Of a stretch of DNA of 64,000 nt, positions 17,355-25,855 are shown one piece after another. Below the pieces are notes generated by a model. It saw only the letters and a list, made by a program, of their open reading frames with translations. It made no database searches and had not been told where the DNA came from. This DNA is from Stenotrophomonas sp. UBA2124 (lineage in GTDB: Bacteria > Pseudomonadota > Gammaproteobacteria > Xanthomonadales > Xanthomonadaceae). The stretch spans positions 1 to 64,000 of the forward strand of contig DCXY01000029.1 in NCBI GenBank assembly GCA_002329155.1. The letters run 5' to 3'. Positions within the stretch are counted from its first letter, which is position 1, and every line of letters begins with the position of its first letter. A program made the translations under genes and the position numbers.

Positions 17355-17380
17355 AAAAAGCCGCTTTTCAGCGGCTTTTT
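17355..17380. terminator. Bidirectional intrinsic terminator
   Basis: AAAAAGCCGC, the loop TTTTCA, then GCGGCTTTTT. It is symmetric, with A and T tails, so it can end the receptor transcript and the opposing tetR transcript. Confidence 0.85.
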
Positions 17381-17415
17381 CTACAACCTGCTCATCGAGC
17401 CTGCGCTGGCGGCAC

Positions 17416-18018
17416 TCAGCCGTTCGGAATCAACGTCTCGATGACGTGCTCCACGTAGGCCTCGAAATCCTCGCGGGCCTGCTTGGGCTGCTGCAACTGC
17501 AGCGACAGCTGCAGGAAGCCGACATAGGCGGCGTAGGCCAGCCGTGCGCGGTGGCGGGCGTCGGTGGAACTCAGGCCGGCCTGACGGAACGAGGCGATCA
17601 GGTATTCCATGCGCCGCTGCGAAACGCGGTCGATGACCGGGCGCACCATCGGGTTGTCCAGCGCCTTGAGCAGCTCGCTGTAGATGATGTGCGGAGTGAC
17701 TTCGTGCGCCACCAGCTGGAACAGCGCGCGCAGGCGCGTGCGCGGATCAGGTACTTCTTCCAGGCTGCCGAACACCTGCTGCTGCTCCACCAGCTCCCAA
17801 CGCTCCAGCGCCGCCTGCAGCAACGCATCGCGCGACGGGAAGTGCCAGTAGAAGCTGCCCTTGGTGACGCCGAGGCGGCGCGCCAGCGGCTCCACCGCCA
17901 CCGCACCCACGCCCTGCTCGGCAATCAGGTCCAACGCGGCCTGGGCCCAATCATCCGCACTGAGGCGGCTGTGGCGGCCATTGCGGGCATCCGCCGAAGA
18001 AGCTGATGTGTCATTCAT
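17416..18018 (-). CDS. TetR-family transcriptional regulator
   Basis: A 200-residue repressor-type protein. The N-terminal helix-turn-helix is about residues 28-60 (QAALDLIAEQGVGAVAVEPL, then ARRLGVTKGSFYWHF, then SRDALL). The C-terminal ligand-binding domain resembles the common TetR_C fold. The start at 18018 (MNDTSASS) puts the HTH at the usual position. The frame open further upstream crosses the operator region and is not used. It is divergent from the hydrolase-fadE-DUF4442 cluster, with two like palindromes between. Self-regulation and control of that cluster by a fatty-acyl ligand are inference. Confidence 0.9.
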   Translation of the reverse strand: MNDTSASSADARNGRHSRLSADDWAQAALDLIAEQGVGAVAVEPLARRLGVTKGSFYWHFPSRDALLQAALERWELVEQQQVFGSLEEVPDPRTRLRALFQLVAHEVTPHIIYSELLKALDNPMVRPVIDRVSQRRMEYLIASFRQAGLSSTDARHRARLAYAAYVGFLQLSLQLQQPKQAREDFEAYVEHVIETLIPNG

Positions 18019-18132
18019 TTGTAGATTTAACCATACGGCGGGGACTGGTGCAGTACGCCGATTTGTCAAATCGACATGAATCGCTCTTACGCCCATTCCG
18101 GGGAAAGGCTTGGCGGCAGGGATGATACGCCT

Positions 18133-18150
18133 CCATACCGCAGGGTATTG
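18133..18150. promoter_or_regulatory. Operator O1 (imperfect palindrome) for the TetR regulator
   Basis: CCATACC-GCAG-GGTATTG: 7-bp arms with one mismatch and a 4-bp centre. It matches O2 arm for arm. Its right end overlaps the -35 TTGACA (18148-18153) of the hydrolase promoter. Confidence 0.65.
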
Positions 18151-18177
18151 ACAGCACCACCCACCTGTCCATACCAT
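18148..18177 (+). promoter_or_regulatory. Promoter of the hydrolase-fadE cluster
   Basis: Perfect -35 TTGACA (18148-18153) and -10 TACCAT (18172-18177) with an 18-bp spacer. Both boxes are covered by operators O1 and O2. Transcription would begin near 18184, downstream of the first ATG at 18183. Confidence 0.55.
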
Positions 18178-18186
18178 CAGGTATGG
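18169..18186. promoter_or_regulatory. Operator O2 (perfect palindrome) for the TetR regulator
   Basis: CCATACC-ATCA-GGTATGG: an 18-bp site with perfect 7-bp arms. It lies over the -10 box and 36 bp centre-to-centre from O1. The spacing and shared arms indicate two dimers of the same regulator. Confidence 0.75.
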
Positions 18187-18206
18187 TTATCCCCTCCTCC
18201 TCCTCC

Positions 18207-19100
18207 ATGCATTGCCAAGACATCCGCCTGGAAGGTGCGTTGGGTGCCGGGCTGGCTGCCACCCGTGCATCGGGCACGCGTACGCCTGTGGTGTTCGCCC
18301 ATGGCTTCGGCCAGACCCGTGGGGCGTGGACCAGTGCCGCCGAGGCGCTGAATGCCGCCGGCCACCCCACGCTCAGCTATGACGCACGCGGCCACGGTGA
18401 TTCCGACTGGAATGCGGCCGACCTGCCCTACCACGGCGAGCAGTTCACCGATGACCTTATTGTCGTTGCCGGCGAGCAGTCGCACCCGCCGATGCTGGTG
18501 GCCGCCTCGATGGGCGGCCTGTTCGGGCTGATGGCCGAAGCCCGTTGGCCGGGTCTGTTCTCGGCGATGGTGCTGGTGGACATCACCCCGCGCTGGGAAA
18601 CCCGCGGCGTGGAGCGCATTCTTGCGTTCATGAGCGCGCACCCGGACGGCTTTGCCTCGCTGGAAGCCGCCGCCGACAGCATCGCCAGCTACATGCCGCA
18701 CCGCCCGCGCAAGAGCGAGGAGTCGCTGCGCGCCTTGCTGCGCCCCACCACCGATGGCCGCTGGAACTGGCATTGGGATCCGCGCCTGGTGGACGAGCTG
18801 GCCCGTGACAGCGAGCAGCATCAGGATGCCATCGCCGAGGCCGCGCGCCAGGTGCAGTGCCCGGTGCTGCTGATCAGCGGTGGCCGCAGCGATCTGGTCT
18901 CGCCGCAGACCGTGGAAGAATTCATGACACTGGTGCCGCATGCGCAGCATGTGCATCTGCCCGACGCCACCCACATGGTGGCCGGCGATGACAACAATGC
19001 GTTTACCGCCGCCGTGTTGAACTACCTGGACGCCCTGCCTTCGGCCACCGCCACCGCATCGTCCGTCCGAACCGAGCACGTTACCGGAGCAAGCCAATGA
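18207..19100 (+). CDS. Alpha/beta-fold hydrolase
   Basis: A 297-residue serine hydrolase. HGFGQTRGAW (oxyanion region) is near residue 32, DARGHGDS near 60, and the nucleophile elbow AASMGG has Ser near 101. The acid is in SGGRSDLVSP and the His is in DATHMVAGDD. It resembles esterases or haloperoxidase-like enzymes acting on small acyl substrates. The exact substrate is unknown. I chose ATG 18207. The in-frame ATG at 18183 sits inside operator O2 and at or before the predicted transcription start, so it would be usable only on a leaderless mRNA. The stop overlaps fadE as ATGA, which implies coupled translation and a role with fatty-acyl degradation (inference). Confidence 0.87.
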   Translation: MHCQDIRLEGALGAGLAATRASGTRTPVVFAHGFGQTRGAWTSAAEALNAAGHPTLSYDARGHGDSDWNAADLPYHGEQFTDDLIVVAGEQSHPPMLVAASMGGLFGLMAEARWPGLFSAMVLVDITPRWETRGVERILAFMSAHPDGFASLEAAADSIASYMPHRPRKSEESLRALLRPTTDGRWNWHWDPRLVDELARDSEQHQDAIAEAARQVQCPVLLISGGRSDLVSPQTVEEFMTLVPHAQHVHLPDATHMVAGDDNNAFTAAVLNYLDALPSATATASSVRTEHVTGASQ

Positions 19101-21574
19101 GCATCGTCGTTCCCTTCCTAGCCCTGCTGTTGGCAGGCGCCTTCGTCGCCTACCACCGCATGCGGCTGGTCATCTGGACCGTCATCAGCGTGGTCGCGCT
19201 GGCGGCCTGCTGGTTTGCCGGCGTCAACCAGACCGCGGTGATCGTGGCGGCCGCCATCGTCGCGCTGGTCAGCGTGCCGGTGCTGCTGCCGTTCCTGCGC
19301 AAGCCGCTGATCACCGGCCCGTTCATGGGCGTGTTCCGCAAGGTGCTGCCGCCGCTGTCCAAGACCGAGCGCATCGCGCTGGAAACCGGCTCGGTCGGTT
19401 TCGAGGGCGAGCTGTTCACCGGTGACCCGGACTGGAACATCCTGCTCAACTATCCCAAGCCGCAGCTCACCGACGAGGAACAGGCCTTCCTGGATGGCCC
19501 GGTCGAAGAGCTGTGCAGGATGGTCAACGATTTCGAGATCACCCACGTCTACGCCGACCTGCCGCCACAGCTGTGGGACTTCATCAAGAAGAACAAGTTC
19601 TTCGGCATGATCATTCCGAAGGAATACGGCGGCCTGGGCTTCAGCGCGCTGGCCCACCACAAGGTGATCCAGAAGCTGGCCTCGGTATCGAGCGTGGTCA
19701 GCTCCACCGTCGGCGTGCCGAACTCGCTGGGCCCGGGTGAGCTGCTCAACCACTACGGCACCAAGGAACAGAAGGACTACTACCTGCCGCGCCTTGCCAT
19801 CGGCCAGGAAGTGCCCTGCTTCGGCCTGACCGGCCCGTTCGCCGGTTCCGACGCCACCTCCATCCCCGACTTCGGCATCGTCTGCAAGGGCATGTGGAAG
19901 GGCGAGGAAGTGCTGGGCCTGAAGCTCACCTTCGACAAGCGTTACATCACCCTGGCCCCGGTGGCCACGCTGATCGGCATGGCCTTCCGCATGTACGACC
20001 CGGACGGCCTGCTGGGCGACACCAAGGACATCGGCATCACCCTGGCGCTGCTGCCGCGTGACACCGACGGCGTGGAGATCGGCCGCCGCCACTTCCCGCT
20101 GAACTCCACCTTCCAGAACGGCCCGATCCGCGGCAAGGACATCTTCATTCCGCTGAGCCAGATCATCGGTGGCCCGGAGAAGCGTGGCCTGGGCTGGAAC
20201 ATGCTCAACGAGTGTCTGGCCGTCGGCCGCTCCATCACCCTGCCCTCCACCGCCTCGGGCGGTGCCAAGGCCGGTGCGGTGGTGACCGGTGCCTATGCGC
20301 GCATCCGCAAGCAGTTCGGCCTGTCGGTCGGCCGCTTCGAGGGCGTGGAAGAGGCGCTGGCACGCATCGGCGGCAAGGCCTACAAGATCAGCGCGCTGTC
20401 GCAGGCCACCGCGGCTGCGGTTGACCGTGGCGACGTGCCGTCGGTGCCGTCGGCCATCGCCAAGTACCACTGCACCAACATGAGCCGTGAAGTCATCTCC
20501 GACGTGATGGACGTGATCGGCGGCAAGGGAATCATCCTGGGGCCGCGCAACTTCGCCGGCCGCAGCTGGCAGGCCGCGCCGATCGCCATCACGGTGGAAG
20601 GCGCCAACATCATGACCCGCTCGCTGCTGATCTTCGGCCAGGGCGCCATCCTCTGCCACCCGTGGGTGCTGAAGGAAATGAAGGCCGCGCAGGACGAGGA
20701 CCGCAAGGCCGGCCTGCGTGAGTTCGACAAGGCCCTGTTCTGCCACGTCCGCTTCGGCATCTCCAACGCCGTGCGTTCGCTGTGGTTCGGCCTGACCGGC
20801 GCCCGCTTCGGCTCGGCTCCGGGCGACGCCTACACCCGCCGCTACTTCCGCAAGCTGGACCGCTACTCGGCCAACCTGGCGCTGATGGCCGACATCTCGA
20901 TGATGACGCTGGGTGGCAAGCTGAAGTTCAAGGAATCGCTGTCGGGCCGCCTGGGTGATGTGCTCAGCCACATCTACATGACCAGCGCCATGCTCAAGCG
21001 TTACCACGACGAAGGCGCTCCGCAGGCCGACCAGCCGCTGCTGGCCTGGGCCTTCCACGACAGCGTGCACAAGATCGAGGAATCGCTGTCGGCCGCGCTG
21101 CGCAACTTCCCGATCCGCCCGATCGGCTGGCTGATGTGGGCGCTGATCTTCCCGTTCGGCCGCCGTGCCGAAGCCCCCGGCGACCGCCTGAGCCGCCGTG
21201 TCGCCGCATCGCTGATGTCGCCGAACGAAGCGCGTGACCGCCTGGCGCAGGGTGTGTTCCTGACCCCGTGCGAGAACAACCCGGGTGGCCGCATCAACAG
21301 CTACCTGTCCAAGGCGATCATGGCCGAGCCGGTGGAGCGCAAGTTCCTGAAGGCGCTCAAGACCAAGGGCATCGAGGCGCTGACCTTCGCCACCCAGCTG
21401 GACGAGGCCGTGGCCGAGGGTGTGATCACCCAGGACGAGCGCAAGCTGCTGGAAGAGCTGCGCGAGCTGACCATGGACACCATCACCGTGGACGACTTCG
21501 ATCCGCACGAACTGCGTTCGGCCGGCTACTACGACCTGCCGGGCAAGCAGCGTCCGCCGCAGCAGGCTGCCTGA
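19097..21574 (+). CDS. fadE: Acyl-CoA dehydrogenase, FadE type
   Basis: A large (825-residue) acyl-CoA dehydrogenase of the FadE class that performs the first oxidation of beta-oxidation at the inner membrane. Two N-terminal hydrophobic helices (about 3-18 and 22-45) anchor it. The dehydrogenase core includes KEYGGLGFSALAHH, CFGLTGPFAGSDATSIPD and EGANIMTRSLLIFGQGA. The C-terminal DUF1974 region (about 500-790, with NNPGGRINSYLSKAIMAEPVER) is diagnostic for FadE. It begins with a 4-bp overlap with the hydrolase. A hairpin follows the stop and then a DUF4442 gene. Control by the divergent TetR protein is likely. Confidence 0.95.
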   Translation: MSIVVPFLALLLAGAFVAYHRMRLVIWTVISVVALAACWFAGVNQTAVIVAAAIVALVSVPVLLPFLRKPLITGPFMGVFRKVLPPLSKTERIALETGSVGFEGELFTGDPDWNILLNYPKPQLTDEEQAFLDGPVEELCRMVNDFEITHVYADLPPQLWDFIKKNKFFGMIIPKEYGGLGFSALAHHKVIQKLASVSSVVSSTVGVPNSLGPGELLNHYGTKEQKDYYLPRLAIGQEVPCFGLTGPFAGSDATSIPDFGIVCKGMWKGEEVLGLKLTFDKRYITLAPVATLIGMAFRMYDPDGLLGDTKDIGITLALLPRDTDGVEIGRRHFPLNSTFQNGPIRGKDIFIPLSQIIGGPEKRGLGWNMLNECLAVGRSITLPSTASGGAKAGAVVTGAYARIRKQFGLSVGRFEGVEEALARIGGKAYKISALSQATAAAVDRGDVPSVPSAIAKYHCTNMSREVISDVMDVIGGKGIILGPRNFAGRSWQAAPIAITVEGANIMTRSLLIFGQGAILCHPWVLKEMKAAQDEDRKAGLREFDKALFCHVRFGISNAVRSLWFGLTGARFGSAPGDAYTRRYFRKLDRYSANLALMADISMMTLGGKLKFKESLSGRLGDVLSHIYMTSAMLKRYHDEGAPQADQPLLAWAFHDSVHKIEESLSAALRNFPIRPIGWLMWALIFPFGRRAEAPGDRLSRRVAASLMSPNEARDRLAQGVFLTPCENNPGGRINSYLSKAIMAEPVERKFLKALKTKGIEALTFATQLDEAVAEGVITQDERKLLEELRELTMDTITVDDFDPHELRSAGYYDLPGKQRPPQQAA

Positions 21575-21595
21575 GCCAGCCACAACGTGACAACG

Positions 21596-21622
21596 ACGGC
21601 GGGCCATGTGCCCGCCGTTTTC
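21596..21622 (+). terminator. Hairpin terminator or attenuator after fadE
   Basis: ACGGCGGGC, loop CATGT, then GCCCGCCGT and a short TTT. It lies between fadE and the DUF4442 gene, so it may reduce rather than stop read-through. Confidence 0.6.
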
Positions 21623-21638
21623 ATATCAGGACGTTCCC

Positions 21639-22109
21639 ATGACCGCACCGATTCTCTCGCTGTACCGCCGCTTCACCCGCTGGCCGGCAGGCCATTGGCT
21701 GTTTTCGCGTGCGGTGTGTTTCAAGGCACCCTACTTCGCCAGCATCTCGCCGCGGGTGACCCGGCTGGAGCCGGGCCGCTGCGAAGCGCGCATCCGCCAG
21801 CGCCGGCGCATCAGCAACCACATCGGTACCGTGCATGCCATCGCCATGTGCAACCTGGCCGAACTGGCTGGTGGCCTGATGGTGGATGCCAGCCTGCCCA
21901 CCGACATGCGCTGGATACCCAAGGGCATGGAGGTGAAGTACCAGGCCAAGGCGCTGGGCGAGCTGCAGGCCGAAGCAACGCCGCTGTCGCCGATCGTCAG
22001 TGCCGCCAGCGGCTATGACCTGCCGGTATTGGTGAGCGTGCGCGACGGCAAGGGCGTGGAGGTGTTCCAGGCCCGGATCGCGATGTGGGTGTCGCCGCGC
22101 AAGGGCTGA
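21639..22109 (+). CDS. DUF4442 hotdog-fold protein (thioesterase-like)
   Basis: A 156-residue protein of the DUF4442/PaaI-like hotdog superfamily. Family-like stretches are PYFASISPRVTRLEPGRCEA, NHIGTVHAIAMCNLAELAGG (the helix carrying the catalytic-type region) and WIPKGMEVKYQAKALG. A role as acyl-CoA thioesterase beside FadE is plausible but unproven. The ATG at 21639 has AGGA (21628-21631) at suitable spacing. The start of the longer open frame lies inside the hairpin. Last gene of the cluster, separated from the convergent DUF1304 gene by a second hairpin. Confidence 0.8.
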   Translation: MTAPILSLYRRFTRWPAGHWLFSRAVCFKAPYFASISPRVTRLEPGRCEARIRQRRRISNHIGTVHAIAMCNLAELAGGLMVDASLPTDMRWIPKGMEVKYQAKALGELQAEATPLSPIVSAASGYDLPVLVSVRDGKGVEVFQARIAMWVSPRKG

Positions 22110-22114
22110 TCAAC

Positions 22115-22145
22115 GCATGTTGCCTGGCCGCACCCGGCAACATGC
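22115..22145. terminator. Perfect inverted repeat between convergent genes
   Basis: GCATGTTGCC and GGCAACATGC form a 10-bp perfect stem around an 11-base loop. There is no T run on either side. It probably marks transcript ends of the DUF4442 and DUF1304 genes. Confidence 0.45.
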
Positions 22146-22166
22146 ACCCGCTTTACGACGCTACCG

Positions 22167-22522
22167 CTACAGACTGCGCAGCACCAGCGCCAGAATCGCC
22201 GGCAGGGCCTGTATGTAGAAGATGCGCCGGTTCACGCTCCAGGCGCCGTACACGCCGGCGGCCACCACGCAGCACAACGCGAACGTCACCAGCACCGGTT
22301 CGTCCATTGCCAGGCCCACGCCGATGCCTGCGGCCAGGAAGCCGTTGTACAGCCCCTGGTTGCCCCCGAGCACGCGCGTTGCTGCGCCTTCTCCGGCGTG
22401 TTGCGGAACGTCCTGAGCCCCAGCGGGCGCGTCCACAGGAACATCTCCAGCACCAGGAAATACACATGCAGCGCCGCCACCAGAACGGTGAGCAGCAATC
22501 CAGCCATGCCTGTCAGACCCAT
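22167..22522 (-). pseudogene. DUF1304 small membrane protein, broken by a -1 frameshift
   Basis: Two frames on the minus strand together spell one DUF1304 protein. The first, from ATG 22522, gives LLTVLVAALHVYFLVLEMFL and FRNTPEKAQ. The second continues with TRVLGGNQGLYNGFLAAGIG and ends VNRRIFYIQALPAILALVL. The switch is at about 22381-22382, where one C (plus strand) appears to be missing. Repaired, the protein would be about 118 residues with four membrane helices, the normal family length. GGAGGAG lies 6 bp before ATG 22522. It is either a real inactivating deletion or a sequencing error, and the sequence alone cannot tell. The function of the family is unknown. Confidence 0.8.
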
Positions 22523-22568
22523 CGGCATCTCCTCCGGTCGATCACAGCACCCTGCACGCGCTGCCCGC

Positions 22569-23897
22569 TCAACGATCCTGCGGCAGCTTCTTTTCCTGCT
22601 TCAGCACGCCCAGTGCGGCCAGCGTCATCATCACCGCCACGGCCGCGCCGCCGACGAACACCAGGTGCGAGCCCAGCAGCGACAGCCCCTTGTGCACCCA
22701 GGCGAAGGTCAGGTCGGCACCGCGGTACACCACCGTGTCGATGGCCGCGCCGGCCTTGTAGCGCCACTGGCGGTCCACACGGGTGTAGATGGTCTCGCGC
22801 GCCGGCTTGCCCAGCGAGAACTCGCTGGCACGGGTCATGACCTGCACCACTGCGACCATCAACGGCAGCGGTGAGGCCGCCAGCACCGAGAAGCCGATGA
22901 TGATGGCGATGCCGGGGATCAGCAGCGCGGGCGCGATGCCGAAGCGCGACAGCAGCCAGCGGGTGAGGCCCAGCTGGATCACCAGCGTCAGCGCGTTCAC
23001 CGCCAGGTCGATGCGCGAGAAGAACGCGGTGCTGGCCGCCGGGTCGGTGATCATGCGCCGCACGATGGATGCCTGCTCGTTGTACAGCAACGTGCCCACG
23101 CCGACGCCGAACACCACCATCAGCGCCAGCCAGCGCAGCAGCGGTTCGCGCACGATCAGCTTGAGGCCGTCGATGACACTGCCGCCCATCGGCTGCTCGC
23201 CGTCGGCCAGCTGCATCTGCTGCTCGCGCACCACCGCCCAATGGCGCAGCCGCCAGATGCATACCACGCACGCCATCAGGAAGCCGGCCGAGACCAGCAT
23301 CAGGTTGGCGATGCCCACGCGCTGCACCAGCGAGCTGGTGATGATCGGCCCGAGGAAGGCGCCCACCGTGCCGGCCGCACCGATGTAGCCGTAGTAGGCA
23401 CGCGCCTGCGCGTTGGAGAACACGTCGGCCATGAAGCTCCAGAACACCGCCACCGCAAACAGGTTGAACACGGTGATCCAGAAGAAGAACGCCATGCCGC
23501 GCCCCGGCACGCCACTGTCGAACATGACGTAGAAGCCCAGCAGCGTGGCGATGAAGAAGCCATACACCACCGGCAGGAACACCCGGCGCGGGAAGCGGCT
23601 GACTACCCAGCCGTACAGCGGCTGCATCACCAGCATGATCAGGAACACGCAGGAGAACAGGAACTGCAGGGTGAAATCCTTCAGCGGCAGCCCATGCGCG
23701 TCGAACCAGGCGATCAGCGACGGCGGGAAGATGGCCTGCAGGTCCGAGGAGGCGGCCATGGCCTCGCGCACCGGGCGCAGCACGTAGTAGCCGCTGAGCA
23801 GGCAGAAGAAGTACAGGAACGACCACCACAGCGCGGGCGAGTCGCTCAATGCCTGCCACAGCCGCCGCAGCGGGCTCACACGCCCTGAGGCGCTCAT
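22569..23897 (-). CDS. 12-helix transporter, Npt/ATP:ADP-antiporter-like (MFS superfamily)
   Basis: A 442-residue inner-membrane protein with about 12 hydrophobic segments. SGYYVLRPVREAMA early in the protein, and FSLGKPARETIYTRVDRQWR with KAGAAIDTVVYRGAD late, are typical of the Npt1/Npt2 nucleotide-transporter-like family found in many free-living proteobacteria as well as intracellular parasites. The substrate here is not known, and true ATP/ADP exchange is unlikely to be inferable. It lies upstream of the DUF1304 gene on the same strand and is divergent from the GMC oxidoreductase across a 168-bp gap in which I see no clear operator. Confidence 0.75.
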   Translation of the reverse strand: MSASGRVSPLRRLWQALSDSPALWWSFLYFFCLLSGYYVLRPVREAMAASSDLQAIFPPSLIAWFDAHGLPLKDFTLQFLFSCVFLIMLVMQPLYGWVVSRFPRRVFLPVVYGFFIATLLGFYVMFDSGVPGRGMAFFFWITVFNLFAVAVFWSFMADVFSNAQARAYYGYIGAAGTVGAFLGPIITSSLVQRVGIANLMLVSAGFLMACVVCIWRLRHWAVVREQQMQLADGEQPMGGSVIDGLKLIVREPLLRWLALMVVFGVGVGTLLYNEQASIVRRMITDPAASTAFFSRIDLAVNALTLVIQLGLTRWLLSRFGIAPALLIPGIAIIIGFSVLAASPLPLMVAVVQVMTRASEFSLGKPARETIYTRVDRQWRYKAGAAIDTVVYRGADLTFAWVHKGLSLLGSHLVFVGGAAVAVMMTLAALGVLKQEKKLPQDR

Positions 23898-24065
23898 CTG
23901 ACACCCCGGGCATGCAGGTGGCGACGGGACGGCGACATCGGGGGAACTCCGGGGGGCTGCGGTGCGCGTACGTTATCCAATGCACTGCAACATCGCCAGT
24001 GCGGCAGGTCTCGCCGCTGGCATTGATGGCGTTCTATCCTGCCCGTCATCATCAGGGGGATCAGC

Positions 24066-25679
24066 GTGGACACAGCCGCGAACGAGTTCGACACCATCAT
24101 CGTCGGCGCCGGTTCGGCCGGCTGCGTGCTGGCCAACCGCCTCAGCGCCGATCCGCAGCGGCGCGTGCTGCTGATCGAAGCCGGCCCGCGCGATTGGCAC
24201 CCCTTCATCCACATGCCGGCCGGTCTGGCGCGTCTGGTCACCAACACGCGCCTGAACTGGAACTACGACACCGAGCCCGAGCCGGCACTCGATGGCCGCC
24301 GCCTGTGGTGGCCACGCGGCAAGGTGCTGGGCGGTTCCAGCGCCATCAACGCCATGTGCTACGTGCGTGGCGTGGCGGGCGACTACGACCGCTGGGCGCA
24401 GGCAGGCGCCACCGGCTGGGACTGGAACAGCGTACTGCCCTGGTTCCGCCACAGCGAAGGCAACACGCGCGGCAGCGATGCGCTGCACGGCGACGACGGC
24501 CCGCTGAAGGTATCGGACCTGCGCTACGTCAATCCGCTCAGCCGCGCCTTCATCGAAGCCGGGCAACAGGCCGGCCACGCCCTCAACCACGACTTCAACG
24601 GGCCATTGCACGAAGGCGTGGGCCTGTATCAGGTCACGCAGAAGGATGGTGCGCGCTGCTCCTCCGCGGCCGGCTACCTCAGCCCCGTACGCGGGCGTGG
24701 CAACCTGCAGGTGCTCACCGGCGCGCAGGTCGAACGCCTGAGCATCGCGCAGGGCCGCGTCACCGGCGTGGTGGTGCGTCATGGCGGCCAGCAGAAGCAG
24801 CTGCACGCGCGTGCCGAGGTGCTGCTCAGCGCCGGCGCGATCAACTCACCGCAGCTGCTGATGCTGTCCGGCATCGGCCCGGCCGATCATCTGCGCGCGC
24901 ATGGCATCACGGTGCAGCTGGATCAACCCGGTGTCGGCGGCAACCTGCAGGACCACCTGGACATCTGCACGCTGTACCGCACCGTGCCCGGCGTCAGCTA
25001 TGACCGTGCCAGCGAACTGAAGATCGGCTTGGATTACTTCCTGCGCGGCCGCCGTGGCGCCGGTACCAGCAACGTGGCCGAAGCCGGTGGCTTCGTGCGC
25101 TCCCGTTTCGCTGCCGACGAACGCGCCGACATCCAGTTCCACTTCGTGCCGGCGATGCTGGACAACCATGGCCGCAACCGCCTGCCCGGTGACGGCTACA
25201 CCCTGCACGCCTGTTACCTGCACCCGCGCAGCCGTGGCCGCATCGAACTGGCCAGCGCCGACCCGCTGGCGCCGGCGCGCATCCACGCCAACTACCTCAG
25301 CGATGCGGAGGGCATGGATCTGAAGATGATGATCGAAGCGGCACGCCTGAGCCGCGACATCCTGCGCCAGCCGGCCTTCGCTCCCTGGCGCAAGGCACCG
25401 CTGTTCCCGGCGCGCGAGGACCTGGACGACGCGGGGCTGGAAGCCTTCATCCGTGCCAAGGCCGAAACCATCTACCACCCGGTCGGCACCTGCCGCATGG
25501 GCAGCGACGCCACCGCGGTCGTGGACCCCCAGCTGCGGCTGCGCGGCCTCGATGGCCTGCGCGTGGTCGATGCGTCGGTGATGCCCAATCTGGTCAGCGG
25601 CAACACCAACGCGCCGACCATCATGATTGCCGAGCGTGCGGCCGCGCTTGTGCTGGGGCATGGCGCGCCGACCGCCTGA
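24066..25679 (+). CDS. GMC-family FAD oxidoreductase (choline/alcohol dehydrogenase-like)
   Basis: A 537-residue flavoprotein. The FAD-binding Rossmann motif IIVGAGSAGCVLANRL is at about 10-25, with LIEAGP near 38. GMC signature 1 is around GGSSAINAMCYVRG (about 95-108). Signature 2 is GAINSPQLLMLSGIGP near 258. The C-terminal active-site region has HPVGTCRMG (His near 470) and NTNAPTIMIAERAA (Asn near 514). It oxidises an alcohol to an aldehyde or similar. BetA, AlkJ and PEG dehydrogenase are relatives, and no betaine genes are adjacent, so the substrate is unassigned. The start is GTG 24066, with AGGGGGA 5-11 bp upstream. Confidence 0.9.
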   Translation: MDTAANEFDTIIVGAGSAGCVLANRLSADPQRRVLLIEAGPRDWHPFIHMPAGLARLVTNTRLNWNYDTEPEPALDGRRLWWPRGKVLGGSSAINAMCYVRGVAGDYDRWAQAGATGWDWNSVLPWFRHSEGNTRGSDALHGDDGPLKVSDLRYVNPLSRAFIEAGQQAGHALNHDFNGPLHEGVGLYQVTQKDGARCSSAAGYLSPVRGRGNLQVLTGAQVERLSIAQGRVTGVVVRHGGQQKQLHARAEVLLSAGAINSPQLLMLSGIGPADHLRAHGITVQLDQPGVGGNLQDHLDICTLYRTVPGVSYDRASELKIGLDYFLRGRRGAGTSNVAEAGGFVRSRFAADERADIQFHFVPAMLDNHGRNRLPGDGYTLHACYLHPRSRGRIELASADPLAPARIHANYLSDAEGMDLKMMIEAARLSRDILRQPAFAPWRKAPLFPAREDLDDAGLEAFIRAKAETIYHPVGTCRMGSDATAVVDPQLRLRGLDGLRVVDASVMPNLVSGNTNAPTIMIAERAAALVLGHGAPTA

Positions 25680-25791
25680 ATACGGCATTTCCGGCAGCGG
25701 ATCATGCTCGGGACGTGAGCTTTGGCTTCACGCGCGCGCTTCGTAAGAAGTCCTGTGATTTCAACATCATGCCCATTCATCCTCCTCTTGT

Positions 25792-25821
25792 TTGTGCAAT
25801 GAGGAAAAGCGGCGCTAGAAT
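25792..25821 (+). promoter_or_regulatory. Possible promoter of the serine hydrolase gene
   Basis: TTGTGC (25792-25797) and TAGAAT (25816-25821) with an 18-bp spacer, about 35 bp before the chosen ATG. Confidence 0.4.
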
Positions 25822-25855
25822 CGGTGGCAGCTGTTACCACCGGGCTTCGATCACG

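Noticed and set aside
19118..21607. 829-codon minus-strand frame
   Set aside because: Antisense shadow of fadE.
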